Shown here: positions 57,901 to 60,000 of the stretch, piece by piece
How positions within the stretch are numbered: the stretch's first letter is position 1
Layout of the letters: the number at the start of each line of letters is the position of its first letter
Source: Nematostella vectensis
Lineage: Eukaryota; Cnidaria; Anthozoa; Actiniaria; Edwardsiidae
Length of the DNA: 60,000 bases
Assembly (NCBI RefSeq): GCF_932526225.1
Contig: NC_064035.1
Span: forward strand, 13,710,566-13,770,565
Reading direction: 5' to 3'
Made by a program: the position numbers and the translations under genes
Notes under the pieces: model-generated
Seen by the model: only the letters and a program-made list of their open reading frames with translations
What the model was told of the DNA's origin: nothing
The model's database searches: none

Positions 57901-60000
57901 GCAGATCGTGGTTTTGGGGATTTGCAAGAACACCAGACACATTTAGATGTTTAAAAATTCCTTGTGTGAAGTTTTGTAAAAAAAAAAAATAGTTCACTTC
58001 CCGTCCGTGTGTTTGCATTTTGGTTATTCATTCTTTATTAGAACATTTAGAGTTCTACTTATGTCATGTAGAATTCGTCAACTATTTCCTTCCCGCCATT
58101 CCCAGGGTGTTCAAGGTCAGTCGGGTGAAACTGGGGGACTTGGGCCAACAGGACCTGTTGGTGAACAAGGATCTTATGGACTACCTGGCAAGCCGGGGAG
58201 TCCTGGAACGAAGGTCAGAGCAGCATCACTTGTTTTGTTTTAATTTTTATTTGAGTAGAAAATATATTACGTTCGTCTGAGCATAGCGAATGTGAAACTT
58301 TATTTTCCAGGGTTCTCTAGGCGTGCCTGGGCAACCGGGAGATCCTGGAATTCCAGGTTTAGAGGTAAGACTGAGAAAGATGTTACATAATCTCTAATGT
58401 TTGTTGACTTGTTTTTTTTTTGGACGACCGCCAACTCAATAACGGCTAAGAAGCTAATCAAGCAAATACTTTTCGCCCAACCTTTTCAGCGTTCAGTCCA
58501 GTTTTCAGTTTTTCACCTGTTTACATATTTTGTTAGCTAGGAAGCCCAATAAGCTATGAGCTACCACAAAAATTTATTCATTGGTATATTATCTGTCTAT
58601 CACTAAAACGAATTTTAAATTAAAATTTTCATTTATAAAAAATGAAGAAAAAAACACCTATACAGTTTTATCCTCAAATTCGATATATTCTCGTTTTGCT
58701 GTTAGGGCCAACCAGGACCACCCGGGATGGCCGGATCTGTGGGCGATAATGGACCTGTGGTAGGTTTTATATTTGATATACGCTTTGTTCATCTTCTTAA
58801 CGCTCTGTTTATCTGCTATACGGTTTGTTTATTGGCTATACGCTTTGTTCATCTGCTATAATCTTTGTCCATCTACTATACGCTTTGTTCATCTGCTATA
58901 CGCTTTGTTTATCGGCTATACGCTTTATTCATCTGCTATACGCTTTGTTCATTGGCTATACGCTTTGCACATCTGCTATACGCTTTGTCCATCGACTATA
59001 AGCTTTGTTCGTATGCTATACGCTTTGTTTATCTGCTATACGCTTTGTCCATCGACTATACACTTTGTTTATCGGCTATACGCTCTGTTCATCTGCTATA
59101 CGCTTTGTTTATCGGCTATACGCTTTGTCCATCGACTGTACGCTTTGTTCATTAGCTATACGGTCTGTCCTTCGGCTATACGCTTTGTTCATCTGCTATA
59201 CGCTTTGTTCATCTGCTATACGCTTTGTTCGTCGGCTATACGCTTTGTTCTTCGGCTATACGCTTTGTTCATCTGCTATACGCTTTGTATACTGTGTGTC
59301 TTATGTTTTGTTTTTTATCGGCTAGGGCTTTTACTGTATGTACTTTTTTTTATCGGCTAGGGCTTTATACTGTATGTCTTTTGTTTTTTATCGGCTAGGG
59401 CTTTATACTGTATGCCTTTTTTTTTAATCGGCTAGGGCTTTATACTGTATGTCTTATGCTTTGTTTTTTATCGGCTAGGGCTTTTACTGTATGTGCTTTG
59501 TTTTTTTTAATCGGCTAGGGCTTGCCAGGACCGAAGGGAGGTCCAGGGCCTGGTGGTACTCGTGGTCCCGTGGTAAGTGTGAATTCAATTATACTTACCA
59601 CCCATAATCGCTGCGACATTTTCTACCTGACCTTATACCTTTTCTAGTCATTTTTTTATACTTATTTTAGTTATTTTTTTTAATTCTTATTGTAGTTATT
59701 GTTTTCTATACTTATTCTAGTTATTGGTTTCCAGGGCCCGCGTGGCATTTCGGGAAACAAAGGCCCTCTGGGCATGGACGGCCCTAAGGTTTGTCTTTTT
59801 TGTGAGTTTATATTGTGGACCTTTTGTCCCACTTCCCTCCCTTGCCCTCCTTTGAGTACAGGTAATTTAGTCTAGGTTTATAGCCAATAAGGAGTAGCTA
59901 CTTGTACGCACGAGATCCATCCACCAGCAAACTCTAGAGATGCATTCAAAACCATGTCATGAATAGAAGTTCTGATTATAATAGTGCTGATCGCTTCCAT
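29362..60000 (+). CDS. Fibrillar collagen alpha chain with WAP domain, 5' part (47 exons seen; continues past window)
   Basis: The gene encodes a secreted procollagen that would assemble into triple helices and extracellular fibrils. Order: signal peptide (residues 1-22), WAP four-disulfide domain (about 25-68), Pro/Thr-rich segment with a 13-residue repeat, a minor collagenous segment, a non-helical hinge, then the main triple helix. From [10 protein letters not shown] at 35373 onward all exons keep Gly at every third position, phase 0, without interruption, for about 795 residues. A fibrillar major helix is normally about 1,010-1,020 residues, so about 220 plus the C-propeptide should follow. 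Exon lengths of 54, 45, 108, 162 and 198 bp are the classic fibrillar pattern. WAP modules in the N-propeptide are described for cnidarian fibrillar collagens, which guides the taxonomic guess. Only the 5' end of this gene is in the window, so the clade (A, B or C) cannot be fixed. Confidence 0.95.
29429..31828 (+). other. Collagen intron 1
   Basis: A 2.4-kb AT-rich intron. Apart from the inverted-repeat element at 31032-31436 I recognised no exon, array or gene. Short open frames here, for example 30609-30983, have no family signature. Confidence 0.5.
31032..31436. mobile_element. MITE-like element with ACATGCCAACA ends
   Basis: The perfect 11-bp inverted ends ACATGCCAACA and TGTTGGCATGT enclose about 405 bp of AT-rich DNA. 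Imperfect matching continues inward (TCC and GGA). It has no coding capacity, and no clear target duplication was identified. Confidence 0.6.
31829..31966 (+). CDS. Collagen exon 2: WAP domain
   Basis: Forty-six codons, phase 1 to 1, after TGTTACAG and before [32 protein letters not shown] and [19 protein letters not shown] then CGKLCV carry eight cysteines in the order of a WAP four-disulfide core, including the CC pair. Confidence 0.95.
32150..32470 (+). repeat. About 31-bp array with one inverted unit
   Basis: About ten degenerate copies of ATACGGTTTTTAGTCC plus TTGTTTGTGAGCCAT. The copy at 32307-32333 is inverted relative to its neighbours, so 32307-32370 can fold into a stem of about 27 bp (GCTCACAGACAAGGACTAAA opposite its complement). 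Confidence 0.85.
32743..32915 (+). CDS. Collagen exon 3: Pro/Thr-rich repeat
   Basis: Phase 1 to 0, between CTCTCGCAG and CAAAAG|GTATGT. A 39-bp coding minisatellite gives [13 protein letters not shown] three times plus a partial fourth copy. The segment separates the WAP domain from the collagenous part and is probably extended and O-glycosylated. Confidence 0.93.
33326..33406 (+). CDS. Collagen exon 4: minor helix
   Basis: Twenty-seven codons: ELVVI, then [18 protein letters not shown] and GPSG. The donor is TCAGGA|GTAAGT. Confidence 0.93.
33407..33979 (+). other. Collagen intron, nothing recognised
   Basis: A 573-bp AT-rich intron without array or element. Confidence 0.5.
33980..34009 (+). 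CDS. Collagen exon 5: 30-bp exon
   Basis: [10 protein letters not shown] lies between TTTCCCAG and ACCGGAT|GTGAGT. It keeps frame with both neighbours, but the Gly spacing is irregular, so it breaks the minor helix. Confidence 0.75.
34089..34175 (+). CDS. Collagen exon 6: minor helix
   Basis: [20 protein letters not shown], then PGPPSSGVA. The donor was placed at GTAGCC|GTAGGT, which keeps phase 0. Confidence 0.85.
34472..34622. mobile_element. Small palindromic hairpin element
   Basis: GGTTCTAAATTTCCCTCAT and ATGAGAGAAATTTAGAACC are inverted ends of an element of about 150 bp whose interior repeats the motif in both orientations (nested hairpins around CCCTCATGCATT). It resembles a foldback MITE. 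Confidence 0.65.
35044..35112 (+). CDS. Collagen exon 7: hinge
   Basis: Twenty-three non-helical codons, [20 protein letters not shown] then HIE, between TTTGTAG and ATAGAG|GTAATG. The position fits the telopeptide region before the main helix. Confidence 0.85.
35190..35310 (+). repeat. Three short G-rich units
   Basis: Three degenerate copies around TACAGCAGTACCGCTTATGA, separated by GGGAGGGTG-like stretches. Confidence 0.7.
35361..35408 (+). CDS. Collagen exon 8: start of main helix
   Basis: APES then [12 protein letters not shown]. The uninterrupted Gly-X-Y series begins here and is not broken again in the window. Confidence 0.93.
35409..35958 (+). other. Collagen intron, nothing recognised
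   Basis: This 550-bp intron has no array or element with definable ends. Confidence 0.45.
35959..36012 (+). CDS. Collagen exon 9 (54 bp)
   Basis: [18 protein letters not shown]; donor AGATTG|GTAAGA. Confidence 0.95.
36251..36304 (+). CDS. Collagen exon 10 (54 bp)
   Basis: [18 protein letters not shown]; acceptor GATCTTCAG. Confidence 0.95.
36305..36770 (+). other. Collagen intron, nothing recognised
   Basis: A 466-bp AT-rich intron. A short imperfect inverted pair (AACCGCAAACGGCAAACCGC near 36430) is the only structure noted. Confidence 0.4.
36771..36932 (+). CDS. Collagen exon 11 (162 bp)
   Basis: Eighteen Gly-X-Y triplets from [10 protein letters not shown] to GPEGPAGVQ; three fused 54-bp units. 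Its last 45 nt are the model for the repeat that follows. Confidence 0.95.
36912..37060 (+). repeat. 57-bp array of exon tail plus donor
   Basis: Junctions GAGTCCAG|GTAATW occur at 36932 (real), 36989 and 37046, spaced 57 bp. Copies read [15 protein letters not shown], so they derive from collagen coding sequence. The first copy has an in-frame TAG. Confidence 0.9.
37061..38101 (+). other. Rest of collagen intron
   Basis: An AT-rich kilobase. The only recognised feature is the tRNA-like sequence at 37838-37920. Confidence 0.5.
37838..37920 (+). ncRNA. tRNA-like sequence (tRNA-derived element or pseudogene)
   Basis: An A-box-like TGGCTAAGTGG at 37853 and a perfect B box GGTTCGAGTCC at 37900 lie at tRNA spacing, and a T-run (pol III terminator) follows at 37931. 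TTAGTGT and ACACTGA at the ends can pair, but they do not sit at the usual distance from the A box and the T stem has mismatches. It is therefore not a normal tRNA gene; a SINE head or decayed tRNA is more likely. Confidence 0.4.
38102..38146 (+). CDS. Collagen exon 12 (45 bp)
   Basis: [15 protein letters not shown]; acceptor TTTAATAG. Confidence 0.94.
38147..38245 (+). repeat. 31-bp duplications at the donor
   Basis: GTATTTCTAGGAACTGGGG plus TAGTATAACCAG is present twice, then a degenerate third. Copies begin at the real donor, and each junction reads CCAG|GTATTT. Confidence 0.8.
38663..38716 (+). CDS. Collagen exon 13 (54 bp)
   Basis: [18 protein letters not shown]; donor TAATT|GTAAGT. 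Confidence 0.95.
38717..39082 (+). other. Collagen intron, nothing recognised
   Basis: A 366-bp intron with no repeat or element. Confidence 0.5.
39083..39127 (+). CDS. Collagen exon 14 (45 bp)
   Basis: [15 protein letters not shown]; acceptor TTCCATAG. Confidence 0.95.
39207..39404 (+). CDS. Collagen exon 15 (198 bp)
   Basis: Twenty-two triplets from [20 protein letters not shown] to GRAGNKGGR, the longest helical exon in the window. Its length equals 54+54+45+45, consistent with past intron loss. Confidence 0.95.
39695..39748 (+). CDS. Collagen exon 16 (54 bp)
   Basis: [18 protein letters not shown]; donor TTATG|GTAAAT. Confidence 0.95.
39822..39866 (+). CDS. Collagen exon 17 (45 bp)
   Basis: [15 protein letters not shown]; acceptor TATTTATAG, donor GACG|GTAGGT. 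Confidence 0.95.
40085..41085 (-). mobile_element. LINE remnant with decayed reverse transcriptase
   Basis: The minus-strand frame 41081-40863 shows [20 protein letters not shown] and [12 protein letters not shown], the RT palm region with the catalytic FADD-type motif altered to FAED. After frameshifts and stops, 40337-40119 resumes with [20 protein letters not shown], the usual C-terminal end of such elements. It is 5'-truncated, inactive, and antisense to the collagen gene within an intron. Confidence 0.88.
41124..41177 (+). CDS. Collagen exon 18 (54 bp)
   Basis: [18 protein letters not shown]; acceptor TCCTAACAG. Confidence 0.95.
41277..41330 (+). CDS. Collagen exon 19 (54 bp)
   Basis: [18 protein letters not shown]; ends CCTCCAGGACGCAGG|GTAAGT, the junction copied in the array that follows. 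Confidence 0.95.
41316..43062 (+). repeat. 32-bp array of exon tail plus donor (about 54 copies)
   Basis: Each unit has CCTCCAGGACGCAGG (the last 15 nt of the exon) followed by GTAAGTTCTCTCCTCTC. CTCTCCCTCCAG also forms a strong pyrimidine tract plus AG, so each unit presents an acceptor, an 8-nt mini-exon GACGCAGG and a near-consensus donor. Copies with GTTAGT, GGACGTAGG and AAGACG variants mark spread within the array. Confidence 0.96.
43397..43450 (+). CDS. Collagen exon 20 (54 bp)
   Basis: [18 protein letters not shown]; donor ATCGG|GTGAGT. Confidence 0.95.
43462..44095 (+). repeat. About 50-bp minisatellite
   Basis: About 12 copies of CAGTAGTATAAGCTGGTCTT plus GTTACGATTACCTCAATATA plus ACTTGGTCAAT. 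The array starts about 10 nt inside the intron, and no exon sequence is included. Confidence 0.93.
44146..44199 (+). CDS. Collagen exon 21 (54 bp)
   Basis: [18 protein letters not shown]; acceptor GTTTTACAG. Confidence 0.95.
44536..44819. mobile_element. MITE with long inverted repeats, TA-flanked
   Basis: The left arm starts TATACACCTATTTCAGATAA and the right arm (reverse complement) TATACACCTATTTCAATTAA. Pairing extends about 75 bp, including the ACCCGCAGTGG segment. TA at both borders suggests a TA target duplication, as with Tc1/mariner-type MITEs. The element is about 284 bp. Confidence 0.75.
45061..45114 (+). CDS. Collagen exon 22 (54 bp)
   Basis: [18 protein letters not shown]. Its last 31 nt (GCGAGGAGAGCGAGGAAGG through GATATG) and its donor recur in the array downstream. 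Confidence 0.95.
45084..46665 (+). repeat. 92-bp array of pseudo-exons (acceptor, exon copy, donor)
   Basis: About 13 regular copies, then degenerate ones to 46665. Each unit has a C-rich pyrimidine tract ending CCCCCCACTGTAG, a 38-nt block starting TGTGACAGCGAGGAGAGCG that copies the exon 22 tail and ends GATATG, and the donor GTAAGAGG. The 38-nt block is not a multiple of 3 and would shift the Gly-X-Y frame if included. The exon's GGAAAGG reads GGAGAGG in the copies. Confidence 0.96.
46899..46943 (+). CDS. Collagen exon 23 (45 bp)
   Basis: [15 protein letters not shown]; donor AACAG|GTGGGA is weak. Confidence 0.93.
46944..47287 (+). other. Collagen intron, nothing recognised
   Basis: 344 bp, AT-rich, with no repeat. 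Confidence 0.5.
47288..47341 (+). CDS. Collagen exon 24 (54 bp)
   Basis: [18 protein letters not shown]; acceptor TTCGTCAG. Confidence 0.95.
47427..47471 (+). CDS. Collagen exon 25 (45 bp)
   Basis: [15 protein letters not shown]; ends CAGCAGGCCTCATG|GTAAGA. Confidence 0.95.
47457..47895 (+). repeat. Irregular array of exon tail plus donor
   Basis: About seven units of 55-65 bp, each with a version of AGCAGGCCTCATG|GTAAGATT followed by a C-rich tract and CCGGTA. Several copies have mutated donors (GTTAAAAT, GTAAATTA, GTAAGCTT). Confidence 0.88.
48139..48192 (+). CDS. Collagen exon 26 (54 bp)
   Basis: [18 protein letters not shown]; donor CTGTG|GTATGT. Confidence 0.95.
48176..48305 (+). repeat. 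Short array of exon tail plus donor
   Basis: AGCTATAGGACCTGTG|GTATGTATG at the exon end is followed by a full second copy with GTACGTATG and by shorter copies (CCCTGTG|GTACGTATGGGTA). Confidence 0.87.
48563..48616 (+). CDS. Collagen exon 27 (54 bp), GC donor
   Basis: [18 protein letters not shown]. The frame requires the exon to end at AGAAG|GCAGGT, a GC-AG intron. The nearby GT at 48621 would give a 58-bp exon and a frameshift. Confidence 0.85.
48698..48751 (+). CDS. Collagen exon 28 (54 bp)
   Basis: [18 protein letters not shown]; acceptor GTTTATAG, donor AAATG|GTGAGG. Confidence 0.95.
48722..49700 (+). repeat. 35-48 bp array of exon tail plus donor (about 20 copies)
   Basis: Each unit contains ATGGGGCTTATAGGAAAGCC and CGGTGAAATG, the last 30 nt of exon 28, then GTGAGG, GTGAAGG or GTAAGG and a short G-rich spacer. 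A G-run of about 16 lies at 49201-49217. Confidence 0.95.
49762..49815 (+). CDS. Collagen exon 29 (54 bp)
   Basis: [18 protein letters not shown]; acceptor GGTCCTCAG. Confidence 0.95.
49816..50461 (+). other. Collagen intron, A-rich
   Basis: Contains interrupted (AAC/AAT)n-like A-rich stretches; no element or exon was recognised. Confidence 0.5.
50462..50515 (+). CDS. Collagen exon 30 (54 bp)
   Basis: [18 protein letters not shown]; acceptor ATTCCTAG. Confidence 0.95.
51000..51225 (+). repeat. Dispersed repeat, copy 2
   Basis: GCGCATAAGCAGGGGGATGC, CCCTTGGCCGGCAAAAAG and TTGAAGGATCATCA match 4807-4915 in order. This copy extends further, ending GGGTACGCGCC. It lies in a collagen intron; the family is unknown. 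Confidence 0.5.
51341..51385 (+). CDS. Collagen exon 31 (45 bp)
   Basis: [15 protein letters not shown]; donor AAAAT|GTAAGT. Confidence 0.95.
51560..51935 (+). repeat. About 42-bp minisatellite
   Basis: Eight to nine copies of CTGTTGGTCTTGGTGTACG plus TTGGACTCATCTTTCACGTG plus CTAC; not related to an exon end. Confidence 0.9.
51953..51997 (+). CDS. Collagen exon 32 (45 bp)
   Basis: [15 protein letters not shown]; acceptor TGTCCTAG. Confidence 0.95.
52258..52311 (+). CDS. Collagen exon 33 (54 bp)
   Basis: [18 protein letters not shown]; acceptor TCCTTTAG. Confidence 0.95.
52312..52682 (+). other. Collagen intron, nothing recognised
   Basis: 371 bp without repeat or element. Confidence 0.5.
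52683..52736 (+). CDS. Collagen exon 34 (54 bp)
   Basis: [18 protein letters not shown]; donor AACGT|GTAAGG. Confidence 0.95.
52760..53385 (+). repeat. About 36-bp minisatellite
   Basis: About 17 copies of CTGACTGTCATGTATCTATT plus CGACTTGCCATGTATAA. Two sub-families (CTGTCATG with CGACTT, CTGCCATG with GGACTT) occupy the left and right halves. Confidence 0.92.
53404..53457 (+). CDS. Collagen exon 35 (54 bp)
   Basis: [18 protein letters not shown]; acceptor CTGTTCCAG. Confidence 0.95.
53553..53705. mobile_element. MITE-like fragment
   Basis: GTAGCGGATCTAGGGGAGG, then the palindromic GGGGGGTTTAACCCCCC and CTTTGGGCTGCC. Such CAGTxGCGGATC starts with G/C-run borders are typical of non-autonomous DNA elements in animals. 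It sits inside the 24-bp array flank. Confidence 0.4.
53711..54490 (+). repeat. 24-bp minisatellite
   Basis: About 32 copies of GCATGCATGATTGGTGTGG plus ATGAG/ATGGT. Each unit contains the palindrome GCATGC. The length is divisible by 3, so long stop-free frames exist on both strands. A stray half copy lies at 53527-53551, before the MITE-like fragment. Confidence 0.94.
54530..54583 (+). CDS. Collagen exon 36 (54 bp)
   Basis: [18 protein letters not shown]; acceptor TTAATGCAG. Confidence 0.95.
54584..55004 (+). other. Collagen intron, nothing recognised
   Basis: A 421-bp AT-rich intron. Confidence 0.5.
55005..55058 (+). CDS. Collagen exon 37 (54 bp)
   Basis: [18 protein letters not shown]; acceptor CTCTTGCAG. 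Confidence 0.95.
55321..55374 (+). CDS. Collagen exon 38 (54 bp)
   Basis: [18 protein letters not shown]. The intron before it holds a few degenerate GCTAGTGTGTT units (55160-55260). Confidence 0.95.
55375..55782 (+). other. Collagen intron, nothing recognised
   Basis: 408 bp, AT-rich, no array. Confidence 0.5.
55783..55836 (+). CDS. Collagen exon 39 (54 bp)
   Basis: [18 protein letters not shown]; acceptor TGTTTTCAG. Confidence 0.95.
55906..55959 (+). CDS. Collagen exon 40 (54 bp)
   Basis: [18 protein letters not shown]; acceptor TATCCACAG. Confidence 0.95.
56094..56147 (+). CDS. Collagen exon 41 (54 bp)
   Basis: [18 protein letters not shown]; donor GAGCAG|GTTTGT. Confidence 0.95.
56160..56835 (+). 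repeat. About 41-bp minisatellite
   Basis: About 13 copies of AACGTTTCTGGACATGGCG plus TGACGTCTCAATATAAATAC plus GT. The central copies are nearly identical and the edges degenerate. Each unit contains the palindromes AACGTT and GACGTC. Confidence 0.94.
56869..56922 (+). CDS. Collagen exon 42 (54 bp)
   Basis: [18 protein letters not shown]; acceptor TCTTGTTAG, weak donor GATGAG|GTGTGG. Confidence 0.93.
56923..58105 (+). other. Collagen intron of 1.2 kb
   Basis: No array. It contains a possible alternative terminal exon near 57213 and otherwise AT-rich DNA. Confidence 0.5.
57213..57281 (+). CDS. Possible alternative terminal exon
   Basis: A long T-run plus CAG at 57203-57212 is a strong acceptor. 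Spliced in phase 0 to exon 42 it reads [20 protein letters not shown], then EQ and a stop, a highly basic tail that would end the chain before the C-propeptide. An AATAAA lies at about 57757. There is no support beyond sequence; it may be a cryptic site. Confidence 0.25.
   Translation, partial: PRRPNRHRHRIRESSSPRAHEQ
58106..58213 (+). CDS. Collagen exon 43 (108 bp)
   Basis: Twelve triplets from [20 protein letters not shown] to GKPGSPGTK; the only 108-bp exon seen. Donor AAG|GTCAGA. Confidence 0.95.
58311..58364 (+). CDS. Collagen exon 44 (54 bp)
   Basis: [18 protein letters not shown]; acceptor TATTTTCCAG. Confidence 0.95.
58365..58705 (+). other. Collagen intron, nothing recognised
   Basis: 341 bp, AT-rich. 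Confidence 0.5.
58706..58759 (+). CDS. Collagen exon 45 (54 bp)
   Basis: [18 protein letters not shown]; acceptor TTGCTGTTAG. Confidence 0.95.
58772..59290 (+). repeat. 20-bp minisatellite
   Basis: About 26 copies of CTATACGCTTTGTTCATCTG with variants GTCCATCGA and GTTTATCGG. Not exon-derived. Confidence 0.93.
59300..59522 (+). repeat. 35-43 bp array seeded by a 3' splice site
   Basis: Five upstream copies of TTTTTTATCGGCTAG|GGCT, with AG ends at 59325, 59360, 59398, 59435 and 59478, precede the real acceptor and exon head at 59518/59519. Units include GGCTTTATACTGTATG from the exon start outward. Confidence 0.92.
59519..59572 (+). CDS. Collagen exon 46 (54 bp)
   Basis: [18 protein letters not shown]; donor CCGTG|GTAAGT. 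Confidence 0.95.
59735..59788 (+). CDS. Collagen exon 47 (54 bp), last in window
   Basis: [18 protein letters not shown]; acceptor GGTTTCCAG, donor CTAAG|GTTTGT. The intron before it repeats CTTATTCTAGTTATT about three times close to the acceptor. The helix continues beyond the window. Confidence 0.94.

Noticed and set aside
2409-59290. CRISPR array
   Set aside because: Repeats are contiguous without unique spacers, no cas genes exist, and the gene structure is that of an animal.
58773-59360. Hydrophobic repeat protein resembling membrane segments ([12 protein letters not shown])
   Set aside because: Translation of the 20-bp intronic minisatellite. The hydrophobicity follows from its T-rich composition.

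Overview
The window is a piece of an animal nuclear genome. Its genes are cut into many short exons with GT-AG introns, GC content is moderate, and the introns carry minisatellites, MITE-like inverted repeats and broken LINE copies. Two protein genes lie head-to-tail on the + strand. A fibrillar collagen with an N-terminal whey-acidic-protein (WAP) module is known from cnidarians, so a sea anemone or other anthozoan is the best guess. This is an inference; no species marker was found.

Positions 47-28319 hold the 3' part of a dynein heavy chain gene: 30 exons reconstructed by phase, 1,950 codons, entering at AAA4 and running through the stalk (coiled coil 1, microtubule-binding domain, coiled coil 2), AAA5, AAA6 and the C-terminal domain to a stop at 28317-28319 and an AATAAA at 28470. 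AAA4 has lost both its Walker A lysine and its Walker B aspartate, and a Ser/Thr-rich insert of about 150 residues sits between AAA5 and AAA6. The heavy chain is divergent; a DNHD1-like identity is possible but unproven.

Positions 29362 to past 60000 hold the 5' part of a fibrillar collagen alpha chain: signal peptide, WAP domain, a Pro/Thr-rich segment built from a coding minisatellite, a minor collagenous segment, a hinge, and about 795 residues of uninterrupted Gly-X-Y in exons of 54, 45, 108, 162 and 198 bp. That is roughly three quarters of a normal fibrillar helix. The C-propeptide lies outside the window.

Between exons the introns are packed with tandem arrays. The main observation is that many arrays are not random satellites. 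In at least ten introns of both genes the repeat unit is a copy of the local exon end plus its 5' splice site. In at least five others it is a copy of the 3' splice site plus the exon head. Some units contain acceptor, mini-exon and donor together. Splice junctions seem to be preferred seeds for tandem duplication here, giving introns with tens to more than a hundred decoy splice sites. Other introns hold unrelated minisatellites, two LINE remnants (16.8-18.5 kb and 40.1-41.1 kb), several inverted-repeat elements and one tRNA-like sequence.
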